In this document: positions 53,824 to 64,000 of the stretch, one piece after another
How the letters are laid out: each line of letters starts with the position of its first letter
Numbering within the stretch: position 1 is the stretch's first letter
NCBI GenBank assembly: GCA_028023455.1
Contig: JAQFVV010000151.1
Location: 62,001 to 126,000 of the forward strand
From: Epiperipatus broadwayi
Lineage: Eukaryota > Onychophora > Udeonychophora > Euonychophora > Peripatidae
Direction of reading: 5' to 3'
Length of the DNA: 64,000 nt
Notes under the pieces: generated by a model
Database searches by the model: none
Seen by the model: only the letters and a program-made list of their open reading frames with translations
Told to the model about the DNA's origin: nothing
Position numbers and translations under genes: made by a program

Positions 53824-56260
53824 TGTAACCAGTTGGATTACATAGACACACTAATATAGTGTGTGTGCATAAATATATATGTAAAATTGAAAGGAAAACT
53901 AGAAATAAACACAGACAAAAATATAGTAGACATTTTTCTACATTTACTAAAATAAAATAATAACAAGTAAAGGGTTAAATAACTCTGAGTTTAAAATAAA
54001 ATTTCATTATGAAATTAATGTTTTAAAAAAGGTCTTAATAAATATAAATATTGTATTGTTATTATTATTATTCTGATTGTGAAACGTAAAAACACAATAC
54101 TTGTTTTTGAAAAAATTTTTTTAATTAATTAAAACATATATGTTTTTAAAGGGATTAGAGAGCTAAAAATAAAAACTCTGTTTTTAATCAAAGTGTTGTT
54201 AACACCTCAGATGAGTTTATAAAAGACTGATTAAAAATATATCAGTTAATCTGGTTAGTGATTTTTGAAGAGAACAGGTCAGCTGCAGAGTTGGTTACAA
54301 TATTTAGTTGCAACTTGATGAAGTTTGCAGCAGTTGGTTTTAGCTGACTGGAGAGTTGGCAAAATAGCTACTATGAAATTATGTGGCTGAAGGCAGAACA
54401 GTAAATTCAGGAACCACTACTGTTTTCCTGGTAGGAGTTTGAATTTCACATCAAGAAAATGACCCATTTCTTTGTGCTGTAATTCATAGCCTTAAACATG
54501 GAAAGGACAGCTGCTTGCCTGGAACAGTTCTACACAGACGGGAGGCCAACTATGGACCAACATTATACATGGATTATACTTTTACCTGATAATGACAATC
54601 ACTAAAACCAAACTCACCAAGAAAAAAAATCTTCTAGCTTGCTGAAAGGCAGAGAAACACGGATAAACGTACATACAGCTGGTGGTGAGTAGCATTATAT
54701 ATGATAAGGAAGTTTTAAACAATTTCCTTAGTAAAATGACATTTTTATAACTGATAGAAATATATAAAACGATATTAGTTTAAAATCGTTTATTAAAGAA
54801 AAAAAAACTGTTTAAAGTTATATTTATAATTTAGAAAGAAAAAAACTACAAAGAAAGTTATAATTAATAATCAAGAAAAAGATTTCCAAAAATCTTTTAG
54901 ACTAGAAAAAAAAAAGACATTTTAAATCAATTAACTGTCAAAAATTTGATAGTTCTTATTGACAGAAAAAGATTATATTCAGCAAAGAGGATTAAATTGT
55001 GAAATAATCTTTAATAATTTTATTGTGATAAATACAAATGTTATGTATATAAATTAATGTTTCGCACGTCTGTACAAATTATATACACGTGTTTCAGTAA
55101 ACCTAGTATGTAAAATGTATTTCATTTAACTGAAACTTCAATCATTTATTGTATTTTATATAATTTAAGAATTTGATAATTATTTTGTAACAAGTCAAAT
55201 AGGTTATTTCACGCACACACATATGTGTGCGTATATATGTCAATTGTATTGTAAATAACAATGCGCGTCAGACACTTATGTGTAAAATTGTAATCATTTT
55301 TCTAAATTAAATGTTAATTCAAACATGTTTATTTTGTATCAAGCCACATGCCTGTGTGCTGAATGGGTTTTAAGTAAACCTAATTTATTAATCATGTAAC
55401 TCAATGTATACTTTTCAAAATCAGAACCCTTATAAGACCTTAAATATCATTTATTTTTTATTGTTATTAATAAAATTGTATTTAATTGTTAAAATTGTAT
55501 TCCATCATCTCTTGTTCACATACAATAATAGAGCTTTATGTTCTCTGAGCTAGATTTCAGACACAGATAAATGGGGATGTGCTTAGTGCTTTGGGCATCC
55601 AGTGATGATAAATCATCATCCTGGTTGGCACAAAAGAGGATACTCTTTAAAGCCCAAGCACAATTTTTTTATTATTTTACTTTAGTCTTATTAAAAGTTA
55701 AGTTTATAGTTGGCCAGTACATTAATAGTACTTTAGTGGCCAGAGCATTGATGATGATCAGCATGCTTTAAATGTCCCAGCATTATTGTTCTATTTCTGA
55801 TTATTGGGTATTTTAATGGATGGGCACTAAACTGGTGCATCCAAGTTATGTTTATATAATTGCCCAGGCTGGCAAAGACTCAATAGTTAGCCTGGTCTAC
55901 AGAAAACCCATTTTCAATCCAGTCACAAGGTTGACTGTTGATTTATATATTTTATTGTACTAATTTGTTTATTCCCATCAATGATGATGATGGATGGTTA
56001 TTTCTCTCTAATATTTACTTATACTGATATTTACTTTATAATGCTGGTTGATAATTATTATGGTTGCTCTTTTGAGTTAGCTTCTGATCTCTCAATGTTC
56101 TCAGAGATTCTTTAATCTCATACTCATATCTTTAAATATACTTATATATACTTTATAAATCATTGATGATTTCATTTTAAATTGACAGTGGTGATGATGA
56201 TTTTGCCATCACCCAGTTTCATTCATTTTTCATTTGATACCCCCACCCCATCCCGTTACA
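53824..56260 (-). mobile_element. Family-2 TA-flanked element, copy 2, both ends intact
   Basis: The block reads TGTAACCAG at the left and CATCCCGTTACA at the right and is bounded by TA tracts, so it has TGTAAC/GTTACA inverted ends. About 1 kb of its right part is the reverse complement of 35489..36500, so this copy is called minus relative to that one. It is about 2.4 kb long and has no gene-like frame. The structure fits a solo LTR, but no matching internal region or primer-binding site is in the window, so the true strand is not known. Confidence 0.75.
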
Positions 56261-56272
56261 ATATATATATAT

Positions 56273-58438
56273 TGTAACGAGCACAGACGTCATTACATTG
56301 TTTTTTATTATTAAACATAAAGTTAAAATAAAAAGTTCGCATTTAAAAACTTCTTTTTTTTTGTTAGACATAAAAATTGAAAATCTTAAACTCGTATATA
56401 TATATATAATCGCGCAGAAGAAAAATTATTAAAATAAAACTTTATTGAAGAAAAAGTATTTTAAAACTAAATCTTAAAAAGATTTAGAGATAAAAATATA
56501 TCTTTAATTTTGGAAAACACAATAAGTAATCAGAAAATGGAAATGATTATTTTAATTAGTAAACTAGCCTTGGGCATTTATATGTATAAACAGTGGTCAG
56601 ATAGGAGAGAAAAACAATGGAATCGGACCTCAGCGAAAGGACCATCACATTGATGACGTAATGTCAATTCAAGCTACAAAATTAATATAAAAGGTCAAGT
56701 TTGAAAATTATTGATTGATTATTATTGAGAGATGTGACAGATATGTGTTAGTGCAGAGGTGAAAAAGAAGGGATTGAAAAGACGCACTCTTCAATCCCTT
56801 CAGTTCTGCTAAGAAAGAAGGAGAAATGAACTATCATTTTCTACATTGAGGACCAGTTAAAGCAAAAACCTCTGGATGGATAAATAAATCGGCCAACAGA
56901 ATACCAATCTTAGGGCGGCATGGGAATTCACATTCATGGCAAGCAATGGATAAAATTGGATGTTTTAAAAAATCGTAAGAACTTTATATTCATTTGAACA
57001 ATAAGAACTCTAAATTTTAAAACTTTTTGGTAAATACTGCAATAGAATCCTATCTGACCAAACTAAAATATTTATTAATTAGTTATAATTTTATTTGATG
57101 TGTTTCTTTTGTAAAATCATTTCCATTTATTTATTTATTTATTTATTTTTTGTTCTTTAAGTTTTATCATGATTTTTGTTTTTCGTTAAATTAATTATAT
57201 AAATGTTAAACTTAAGTCAGGCGTGAATGGCTGTATAGATTTGCAAAGTTATATTAGGGGAGGGTAATCTTAGGTTATTTGTGTCATAGTTGAATTGGGT
57301 CAATGGATGGGATATATTGGTGTGATTAGTAGATGTAATATCAGATTCGCTATGGGCAGAATCGTTTCATATGCCGCACTCACCCGTTTGCCTATGGAAG
57401 GAATTATAAGACGGAGAACGCAGTTCCTTTCTATGGAGTTTTTTTTTTATTGCTCTTCTTGTCAGATAGATGCAATATTCCTATTTGACGAGAGGCAATT
57501 TCTTCTCTTAACTTTTTGGTGCTGCCGTATTTCATATTACATTGAATGCATCGATATATCAGATAAATTGATGCCAGTTTTGACTGTGAACCTTTAGTCT
57601 AAGGTTAAATAGGGATAGAATGTTTATTTTCAAATGCAAATCTATGTAGTCTATTCATACTCGACACTAAATAAAAATGCATTAAATTTAAGTTGTTTAT
57701 AGATGCTTGCATGGATTGGTTATCGGTTAAGTATGTTTTGGGTTTTCATATTTGATCAAAATATATAGACATTCGATAAATAATGATACCTTACGGTGAG
57801 TATCTAAAATGTATTTATTCGGATGTCTTTTAAGTTATTGGTGACAATGCAAGTATCTTATGGTGAATACTATTGGGTTACTTATAAATCTCCCTCTGCA
57901 ATTGTCAGTATCAATGATTTTATATTTTGATCATTTATGTTTATTTTGAAATGTTTTTAACCGTTGTAATCTATGTAACCGATCTATACTCAACATTATT
58001 AAAACAATTTTTTATAATTCCATCTGTGCGAACTTAATTAAAATGTAAACTTATAATATAATAGAAATTAAAATGTAAATTAAAATCTAAAGTAAAGTTA
58101 AAAATAATGTTAAATGTTAAAATGTAAACTGATACTAAAACAATTTTAAATCTTATATATATATGTGCATAAATAAATTTTTGTATGTTAATTACTGGCA
58201 GTGGCTTATTTTATTTATTTTTTAATGTTGAAATATAATTAGATAAGATATGATATTATTAAATCTCTGCTACTCCCTAAACTAGTGACTTGGGCTAACG
58301 ACCGGAATCAAAATTTAAAAAAAAATTTTTTTTTTGCCTTATGTATCTGCCTACATTATAAATTTTTCTAGGTTCAAATGTCTAGATGGCACCCTGTAGT
58401 GCAGATTATGGTAAGCTCACTTTCTCCGGATCGTTACA
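56273..58438 (+). mobile_element. Solo LTR of the TGTAACGA family
   Basis: This copy starts TGTAACGA and ends TCGTTACA, a perfect 8-bp inverted pair, and has TA tracts directly outside both ends. It is 2,166 bp long and collinear with the LTRs at 20665 and 23330: GGGAGGGTAATCTTAGGTTA near 57258, GTTTGCCTATGGA near 57386, GGCAGTGGCTT near 58198 and ACTAGTGACTTGGGCTAACG near 58281. A TATA-like ATATAAAAGG lies near 56686. No internal region or second LTR adjoins it, so it probably arose by LTR-LTR recombination. It is more diverged from the 20-25 kb LTRs than they are from each other. Confidence 0.88.
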
Positions 58439-59196
58439 ATATATATATATATGCTTGACGTTTATATATGTTTGATGAATAGGTTTTAAAAGTAAATTTT
58501 AATAGCAATTTAACCTTAACGGAATTGATTTTAAAAGAAATATTTTAATGCATATACAAATTTAAATACCGTTAAGTAAGCAAAATGAATGTATTAATTT
58601 TAGCTTTAATGCAAAACCCTGTGGATACTGGATTATAAACTTAATTTAGATCTCAATATTAGTTAAGTTTATAGAAGGCCGTGAAGCATGGATCGGACTT
58701 CCGGATCCATTGCTTCATTTCCCAATAGTGAGTGAGAAAAAATGTTAAAAAATGCAGTTGCTTCAGGTCAGAGATAAAAATTTGTGCCAGGTGAGTTCAA
58801 GCCTACTCTTTAATTTGCTGTAATATTTACTTTATTAACTAACTAACAGTCTTTCTTTTCTTTTCTATCTGTAATTCATTGTCATATACTTAATACCAGG
58901 TCCGTATTGTTTTTAGTTTAACAAGTTATATTATTACTTTTTTTTAATTTCTGTACTTTCTGGGATCCGGTGGTATGCAAGGTTTTAGGTTTCTAGCATT
59001 ATTCTGTCTTTTTATGCTGTGACTATCTTTCAACAGAAACGCATTTCCTCCACCCTTCTTTTTTAATGCACATGTTCCTCTATATATTGGGAAAAACTTT
59101 TTAACTTTCCTTCACACTGTACTACTTGGCCTAAGGTCTCTCAGTCATACTTGTTCCCCTTGCCTAAATTGACATTGCCGGTTTCATTTTTTCTTC
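58439..59196. other. Unassigned DNA, possible 3' remnant of the Gypsy fragment
   Basis: A short TA tract follows the solo LTR, then AT-rich DNA without recognisable frames. By position it could be the downstream part of the minus-strand Gypsy fragment, but I see no LTR boundary. Confidence 0.4.
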
Positions 59197-59410
59197 TTAC
59201 GATGCAGAACTGCCCATTTTTAACCGTTCATTCACTATCTTTTGGTTTTCTAGTTGGTCTATTTTCTCCTCTTCTACTAATATTTTGGTTTTAAATACCT
59301 GAGGATGTGCTCTACCATACTGCAAATGTGTTGGAATAAATCCAATTAAGTCATTCATTTTATTATTAATATCTTGTCCCACCTTTTCAGTTTTATTTAC
59401 CCAATCTGAA
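59197..59410 (-). pseudogene. Gypsy integrase C-terminal fragment
   Basis: The minus-strand frame encodes NKMNDLIGFIPTHLQYGRAH and then PQVFKTK. This aligns with INEFTEFSPMHLHFGK and APKLFKAK in the integrase fragment at 28807..29070, giving a shared pattern of F-x-P-x-H-L-x-(F/Y)-G-(K/R). It is the conserved segment after the catalytic Glu in Ty3/Gypsy integrases. Only this segment survives; the catalytic core is absent. Confidence 0.65.
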
Positions 59411-59412
59411 GT

Positions 59413-59850
59413 TCAAAGAGTGTTTGTGCTCTCCCTATCCTCTATTATCTGCCAATTTTCTTCTCCACTTTGCCTTTCATGTATGATTGACAAGTCCAAG
59501 TGGTGAATATCCTTACATAATTCATCATCAATCAGTGATTTGACATGAGTATCATCTTGTTCTTGTCGATCTTGCCACTTTACTTGAGTATCATCATCTG
59601 GTAATACTTTTGTCATACCAGTCTGTTTTTGATGGAGTTTCATATTTTTCACCACATGGTTTAATCTTTTTACTGTGTTTCCCATGAATTTTTAGAACAT
59701 AGTCATCATCATTTTTCTTTCCTCTCTCAGTTCTTTGATGAGAGCTTCCAAATTATACTCTTGATCACTATGAGTACATGTTGATATCTGGGGAAGGTTG
59801 AGTACTACCTCCTCATTGTCATAATCTTTACTTCTCTTCTGTTCCTCCAT
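59413..59850 (-). pseudogene. Unidentified acidic/coiled-coil frame, possibly a Gypsy gag N-terminus
   Basis: The minus-strand frame starts at ATG 59850 (MEEQKRSKDYDNEEVV). It runs through ALIKELREERKMMM to a TAA at 59692..59694, then continues in the same frame from MGNTVKRLNHVVKNMKLHQ to a stop at 59413. It is charged, rich in Glu, Asp and Gln, and has a probable helical segment. It lies just upstream of the integrase piece in the same orientation, so gag followed by a large internal deletion is plausible. I do not recognise a gag domain, so this is position-based inference. Confidence 0.35.
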
Positions 59851-61398
59851 TTTTGCCTAATATTGGCTATTTTGTTATTCAACAATAACACCTTATTTCT
59901 ATAACTTATTTTAGTCTTTTATAAACAATTATAACTATCTTTACCAACCTAGAGGCAACAACGGAAAAAAAAACTAATCAAGGTAATATATTTTACTATA
60001 AGTATCTGCCGCTATATACTTTTGTATACTCTTATACTTGTTACTAAAGCAAAATTTTATTTCTTCGTAAAATAAATTAATATTATAATTTTTATTCTCT
60101 ATAACTATCTCTTTTACTTTTGTATTGTATTTAGAAATTAAACTTTGCCTACCTCATGAGTTCCTATCTTAACAAATGCCTAAATGTGTCGGTTTTACCA
60201 TGAAAAAAAATTTTGCTCTATCTGTGTCTGTTTTGTATTAATTCTACATATATGAAACTCCTCAATTTACTTCTATATATTTTTTAAATTTTATTGTTAA
60301 TGTCTCAGCTATTCATTTAATAGTCAAAAATAATGCAACTTACAACTGGACCCAGCTTTGTCTGACACCTGAAACAACTAAAAAATGCATTTACATTAAT
60401 ACAACATGTTTCCATATATCCAAAAGGAATATGTGAGCAAAAATGTACATATGTCATGTTTAAAATTATTTTGGCTCACTAAGCATACATTGTTATTTTT
60501 GATCAGTTACTATACTATGGTTTGGTTTATTTGAATCTGATATGAGAGATTGCACTTGCTGACAAAATTATTTGATGAGGGCACCAGTCAACAAGGCAAT
60601 AGCCATATCAATTATACATATTATGGATAATGATCCAAGAACACATTGATAAAGGTTTATAATGTTTAACATAATTAGATTTATTTTAAATTTCACTTCA
60701 CTTTCAAAACAAAATTCTTCCTCATATGATTCTGCTGAATGAAAAAAAAAATCTCTGCACGAATAAGTAAATGCTATTTTTAATGATTTTAAAATTATAT
60801 CTTGGATGTATAACTTTAAGTAAGTTAATATGTATGACCTGGGTTTGAAACCATGCTACCATTTTGTTCATGACAAAAAAATATAAATTCAGACAGCCAA
60901 AGTACGATTCACAAAAAAATATAAAAAAAAATTAAAATAAAAGTAAAATCCCATGATAACTGCTACTCCGAATTATGAAACTGGGATCGAAACCAAATAC
61001 CATTTTGTTCACAACCAGAAATCGTTATACAATTATCAATCAATTTTACAGATAATGCACTAAGATCAAAAACTGTTAAAAACATTCATATAAAAATGGG
61101 TTTTGCTGAACTATAAATGAAATGTATACCATATACACCCATATATATGAATATATACTTCACTAAATAAGCATATATATAACCACATATCAATATACAA
61201 AGAGATATACCTACATGAATATTTCTTTTATTATCATGTACATGATTTTATTTTGAAAGATTCATCACATTGTGGACCACATACTCCTATTATTTCAGGC
61301 TTGTAAACACTGGTCATAAATGTAACGAGGAAAGAATGATTGCAGACGTAGACCTCTAATTTCAGGCTACTCAGCAATCCTGAATTCTAAAGTGTAAG
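59851..61398. other. Unassigned AT-rich DNA
   Basis: There is no coding sequence. Two related short segments, GAAACCATGCTACCATTTTG near 60849 and GAAACCAAATACCATTTTGT near 60989, suggest a degenerate local duplication of about 140 bp. Confidence 0.45.
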
Positions 61399-61562
61399 GG
61401 GTCTTCACCAAAATGGTTACTAAAAAAGGTCTTCACCAAAATGGTTACTAAAAAAGGTCTTCACCAAAATGGTTACTAAAAAGGGTCTTCACCTAAAACG
61501 ATTACTATAAAGGTCTTCACCTAATGGTTACTAAAAAAGGTCTTCACCAAACGGTTACTCAA
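61399..61562. repeat. 28-bp minisatellite, about six units
   Basis: GGTCTTCACCAAAATGGTTA plus CTAAAAAA is repeated head to tail. The first three units are near identical; later ones vary (CCTAAAACGATTAC, CCTAATGGTTAC, CCAAACGGTTAC). It has no coding capacity. Confidence 0.95.
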
Positions 61563-62832
61563 TAAATGATTCCAATAGCACAATCTGAATTGAGAAAAAA
61601 AACCTTAACTAAAGTTGGCTGACATATATGTTATACAATATATATATATATATATATAAAATGACATATATGTTATACAATATATATATATATATATTAA
61701 AATGAACATACACGCATTTATTATTTATCAAGTTGAATATTAAGTTTGATGATAAAAAAAACTTATACCTATATATTATTTGCGAGGAAACATATTTATA
61801 AAATTAACAGTGAAAAAAAATATTTTGCCTGATTATAATTATTCACTATATATAAAAAGAAACGAAACACAGAGAAAGTGAAAAAATATTTGGTGATATC
61901 GTTCTATGACACATATCAATTTGAAATTATCAAACTTTTTGATCTACAATAAAAAAATATCTACTAACAGAAAGAAATTGTTATCAAATGATTAGATCTA
62001 TACAAAAATTTTATAATAAACGAAAAAATATATATTATCTATTTGTACCTTTTACTAAAATTAACACTGCCGTATGTACACTATATTTAAAAACAGTTAT
62101 TATACCAAAATTGCTCATGTTTAAGCAATACTAAAATAACATAAAGTATGAAAGCTATTTTAAGGGTGGACGGGTGGGTAGTTATTTGACATTTCCACCA
62201 CATCGAAGCTATATACTTTATAGGAAAAACGATATGGTGACTGGTGATGACAAATCTATTCATTAGGGAAAAAAATTTGCTTTAACTCACATATTTAATC
62301 TCATTTTATCCTCACAAAAAAAAAACTAATGGAGTGTTAACCTTTCTAAATGTAACATATTTATTCTATTAGATTTAAAACTCTGAAAAAATTTTTTACA
62401 CTATGATGCATTTCAATTTTTAATTAATTTTAAAATGAAATTTGGCCCACATTAGGAGACAAACTCGAAAAAAAATTTTTTTACATCTATATATACCTTA
62501 AGTCCCCTTTCCTTTCCTTCTACAAAATAAAATTTGGCCCATTTTGTGTGACAAATATGGGGAAAAAATGTTACACATATCTATTATTTTGTGTTGTTGA
62601 AAAAAACATTATATATATGCTCAACAATATACAGGGTGGGAAAATATTCAATCACCTCACGGATGGGCGTACAATCTGGGAAAAAAATTCAAGATATATA
62701 TTATTCATTATTTAAAACAGAAGAAAGAAAAAACATTATACATACATAACAAATGCTATATAGGGCATTGCAGGGTGTGGGAATCTTGAATAGCCTCATG
62801 GATGGGCATCCAAATATGTAGACAAAAACTAC
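61563..62832. other. Unassigned AT-rich DNA with local duplications
   Basis: CATATATGTTATACA followed by a TA run occurs twice at about 61621..61698. AAATTTGGCCCA recurs near 62440 and 62551, and CTCA-GGATGGGC recurs near 62657 and 62797 with similar flanks. These look like imperfect tandem duplications of about 110-140 bp. No gene was found. Confidence 0.5.
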
Positions 62833-64000
62833 TGTACCAGTCAGATTATTTATGTTGGTTTAACCTAGTTTGAATACTAGGTGAAAGTACCTTGAGGCCA
62901 CCCATACATGAGATATAGAAATCAAGAATATTATGACCTCTGCCCTATTTGCCTATTCTCAAGACTAACTACGAAACAACAACATATCTGAGATATGCAT
63001 AAATTGTTTTCTCACCTGGCCCAAATCTTAGCATCAGGGAGAGACATGGAGTGGAACACTTATGGGACTAACTAAGTTAAATGTTCATAAAAATGTAATA
63101 TGAAATATGTTTGTGCATGCCTGGATCATTGGAAGAGTAAAATAAAAATTAAGCTAATCAGAAATTGAAATAAAATTAGAAAACTTAAGCCTTTTTGATT
63201 AAATAACATATTTTAATAAAACATAATGCTAAATATTTGAAAAGTTGTAATTATCTCCGCTATTCCCTAATTGATTATATGATAAATAATTTGAAAATAA
63301 TGCAGAGGGTAATTACATTACATTTTGCAGTCTAAATCTATATCTTCCCAACTTTAATAAAATTATTAACTTGAATCCCCTTGATAAAGCTCAATTAAAA
63401 TAAATAATTCACAAAGCATTTTCTAGTTACTTTGTGCTTAAAACAATATTAAAATATTTAAGACATTTATACTAACTAAGATATAAGTAAGGGGCTAAAG
63501 GTGGACAAAGAGGCATTATCGAGGAGATCAAGTTGGCAAACAAAGAAATATTACTAGTATTTAGAAGACCGATATTATTTTAAATTGGAAAGTTTTAAAT
63601 GGAAAAAAATAATTTAAACTGCAAATACAAAACAATAAAACATTTTTATACATTTAAAATGAGGAATATCACAGGGGGAAAAGGTTAAGTATAACTAGAT
63701 GATCATATGAAAATTAAATATACATCTAGTATTAGTATAATAGAAAGAAGTTACATTATATATATAATTAAATGAAACAATTCAGAAAGGTATTTATCAA
63801 AAGGATAAAGTAATAAATAGTTCATGAGGAGATTTCATACAGTTACCAGTCTTTGTTCTTTGGATCCAGTTCCCTCGATGTGGTGGCTTGATTAAATATG
63901 TGGGGATTTGTCCATACAAGGAAATGGAAATTATGCAGCATTTTAATCGCGAAGTTCACAGACACAGCTCACATTTCAGGTTTCTCTTTGTTGAACAGGT
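62833..64000. mobile_element. Family-3 repeat, RTE-free copy, cut by window end
   Basis: This copy begins TGTACCAGTCAGAT and follows the same order of landmarks as 49063..53050, but is continuous through GTAAGGGGCTAAAGG near 63487, where the other copy holds the RTE. It runs off the window end at a point equivalent to about 52967 in the other copy. Frames corresponding to 52804..53052 are not conserved here, so that frame is not a gene. Confidence 0.88.

Overview
This is an AT-rich, repeat-dominated stretch of an animal nuclear genome, most likely an invertebrate. The evidence is an immunoglobulin-domain exon with proper splice sites, degenerate metazoan-type telomeric repeats, and decayed copies of L1-Tx1-like, RTE, Penelope-like (PLE) and Ty3/Gypsy retroelements. 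(TA)n microsatellites occur every few kb. I cannot name the species from sequence alone. No complete host gene is present. The only host coding sequence I can support is one Ig-like exon on the minus strand at 38776..39102, phase 1 at both ends, so the surrounding DNA is probably intronic or intergenic.

Layout. 1..1313: end of a long TA-flanked element (family 1). 1314..8493: foldback and palindromic elements, a very long (AT)n tract, a 117-bp tandem duplication and unassigned DNA. 8493..14712: a diverged family-1 copy, inverted relative to the first, carrying a PLE fragment and a TIR element that holds telomere-like repeats. 16826..18570: a tandem array with a roughly 450-bp higher-order period. 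20544..25378: an LTR-retrotransposon cluster, partial LTR / LTR / 590-bp internal region with a tRNA-Lys-type primer-binding site / LTR. 26010..30660: two palindromic PLE dimers, a single PLE fragment and a broken Gypsy integrase. 30713..35450 is the longest family-1 copy, and 35489..36978 is a family-2 copy. 38776..39102 is the Ig exon, with a palindromic MITE just upstream of its acceptor. 39541..45684 is a broken two-ORF LINE. 47359..49038 is a candidate LTR-like element. 49063..53810 is a repeat (family 3) with a 5'-truncated RTE inserted; an RTE-free copy of the same repeat lies at 62833..64000. 53824..56260 is the second family-2 copy, 56273..58438 a solo LTR matching the 20-25 kb cluster, and 59197..59850 a Gypsy fragment. 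A 28-bp minisatellite lies at 61399..61562.

The recurring theme is a class of large, apparently non-coding elements that begin TGTAAC, TGTACY or a variant, end GTTACA, GGTACA or a variant, and sit inside (TA)n tracts. One family has a primer-binding site, so it is LTR-derived. Whether all the families are LTRs that integrate into TA microsatellites is inference, but the pattern repeats across several unrelated sequences here and is the most noteworthy feature of the window.

All similarity statements come from reading the sequence by eye. No identity percentages, alignments or database searches were computed.
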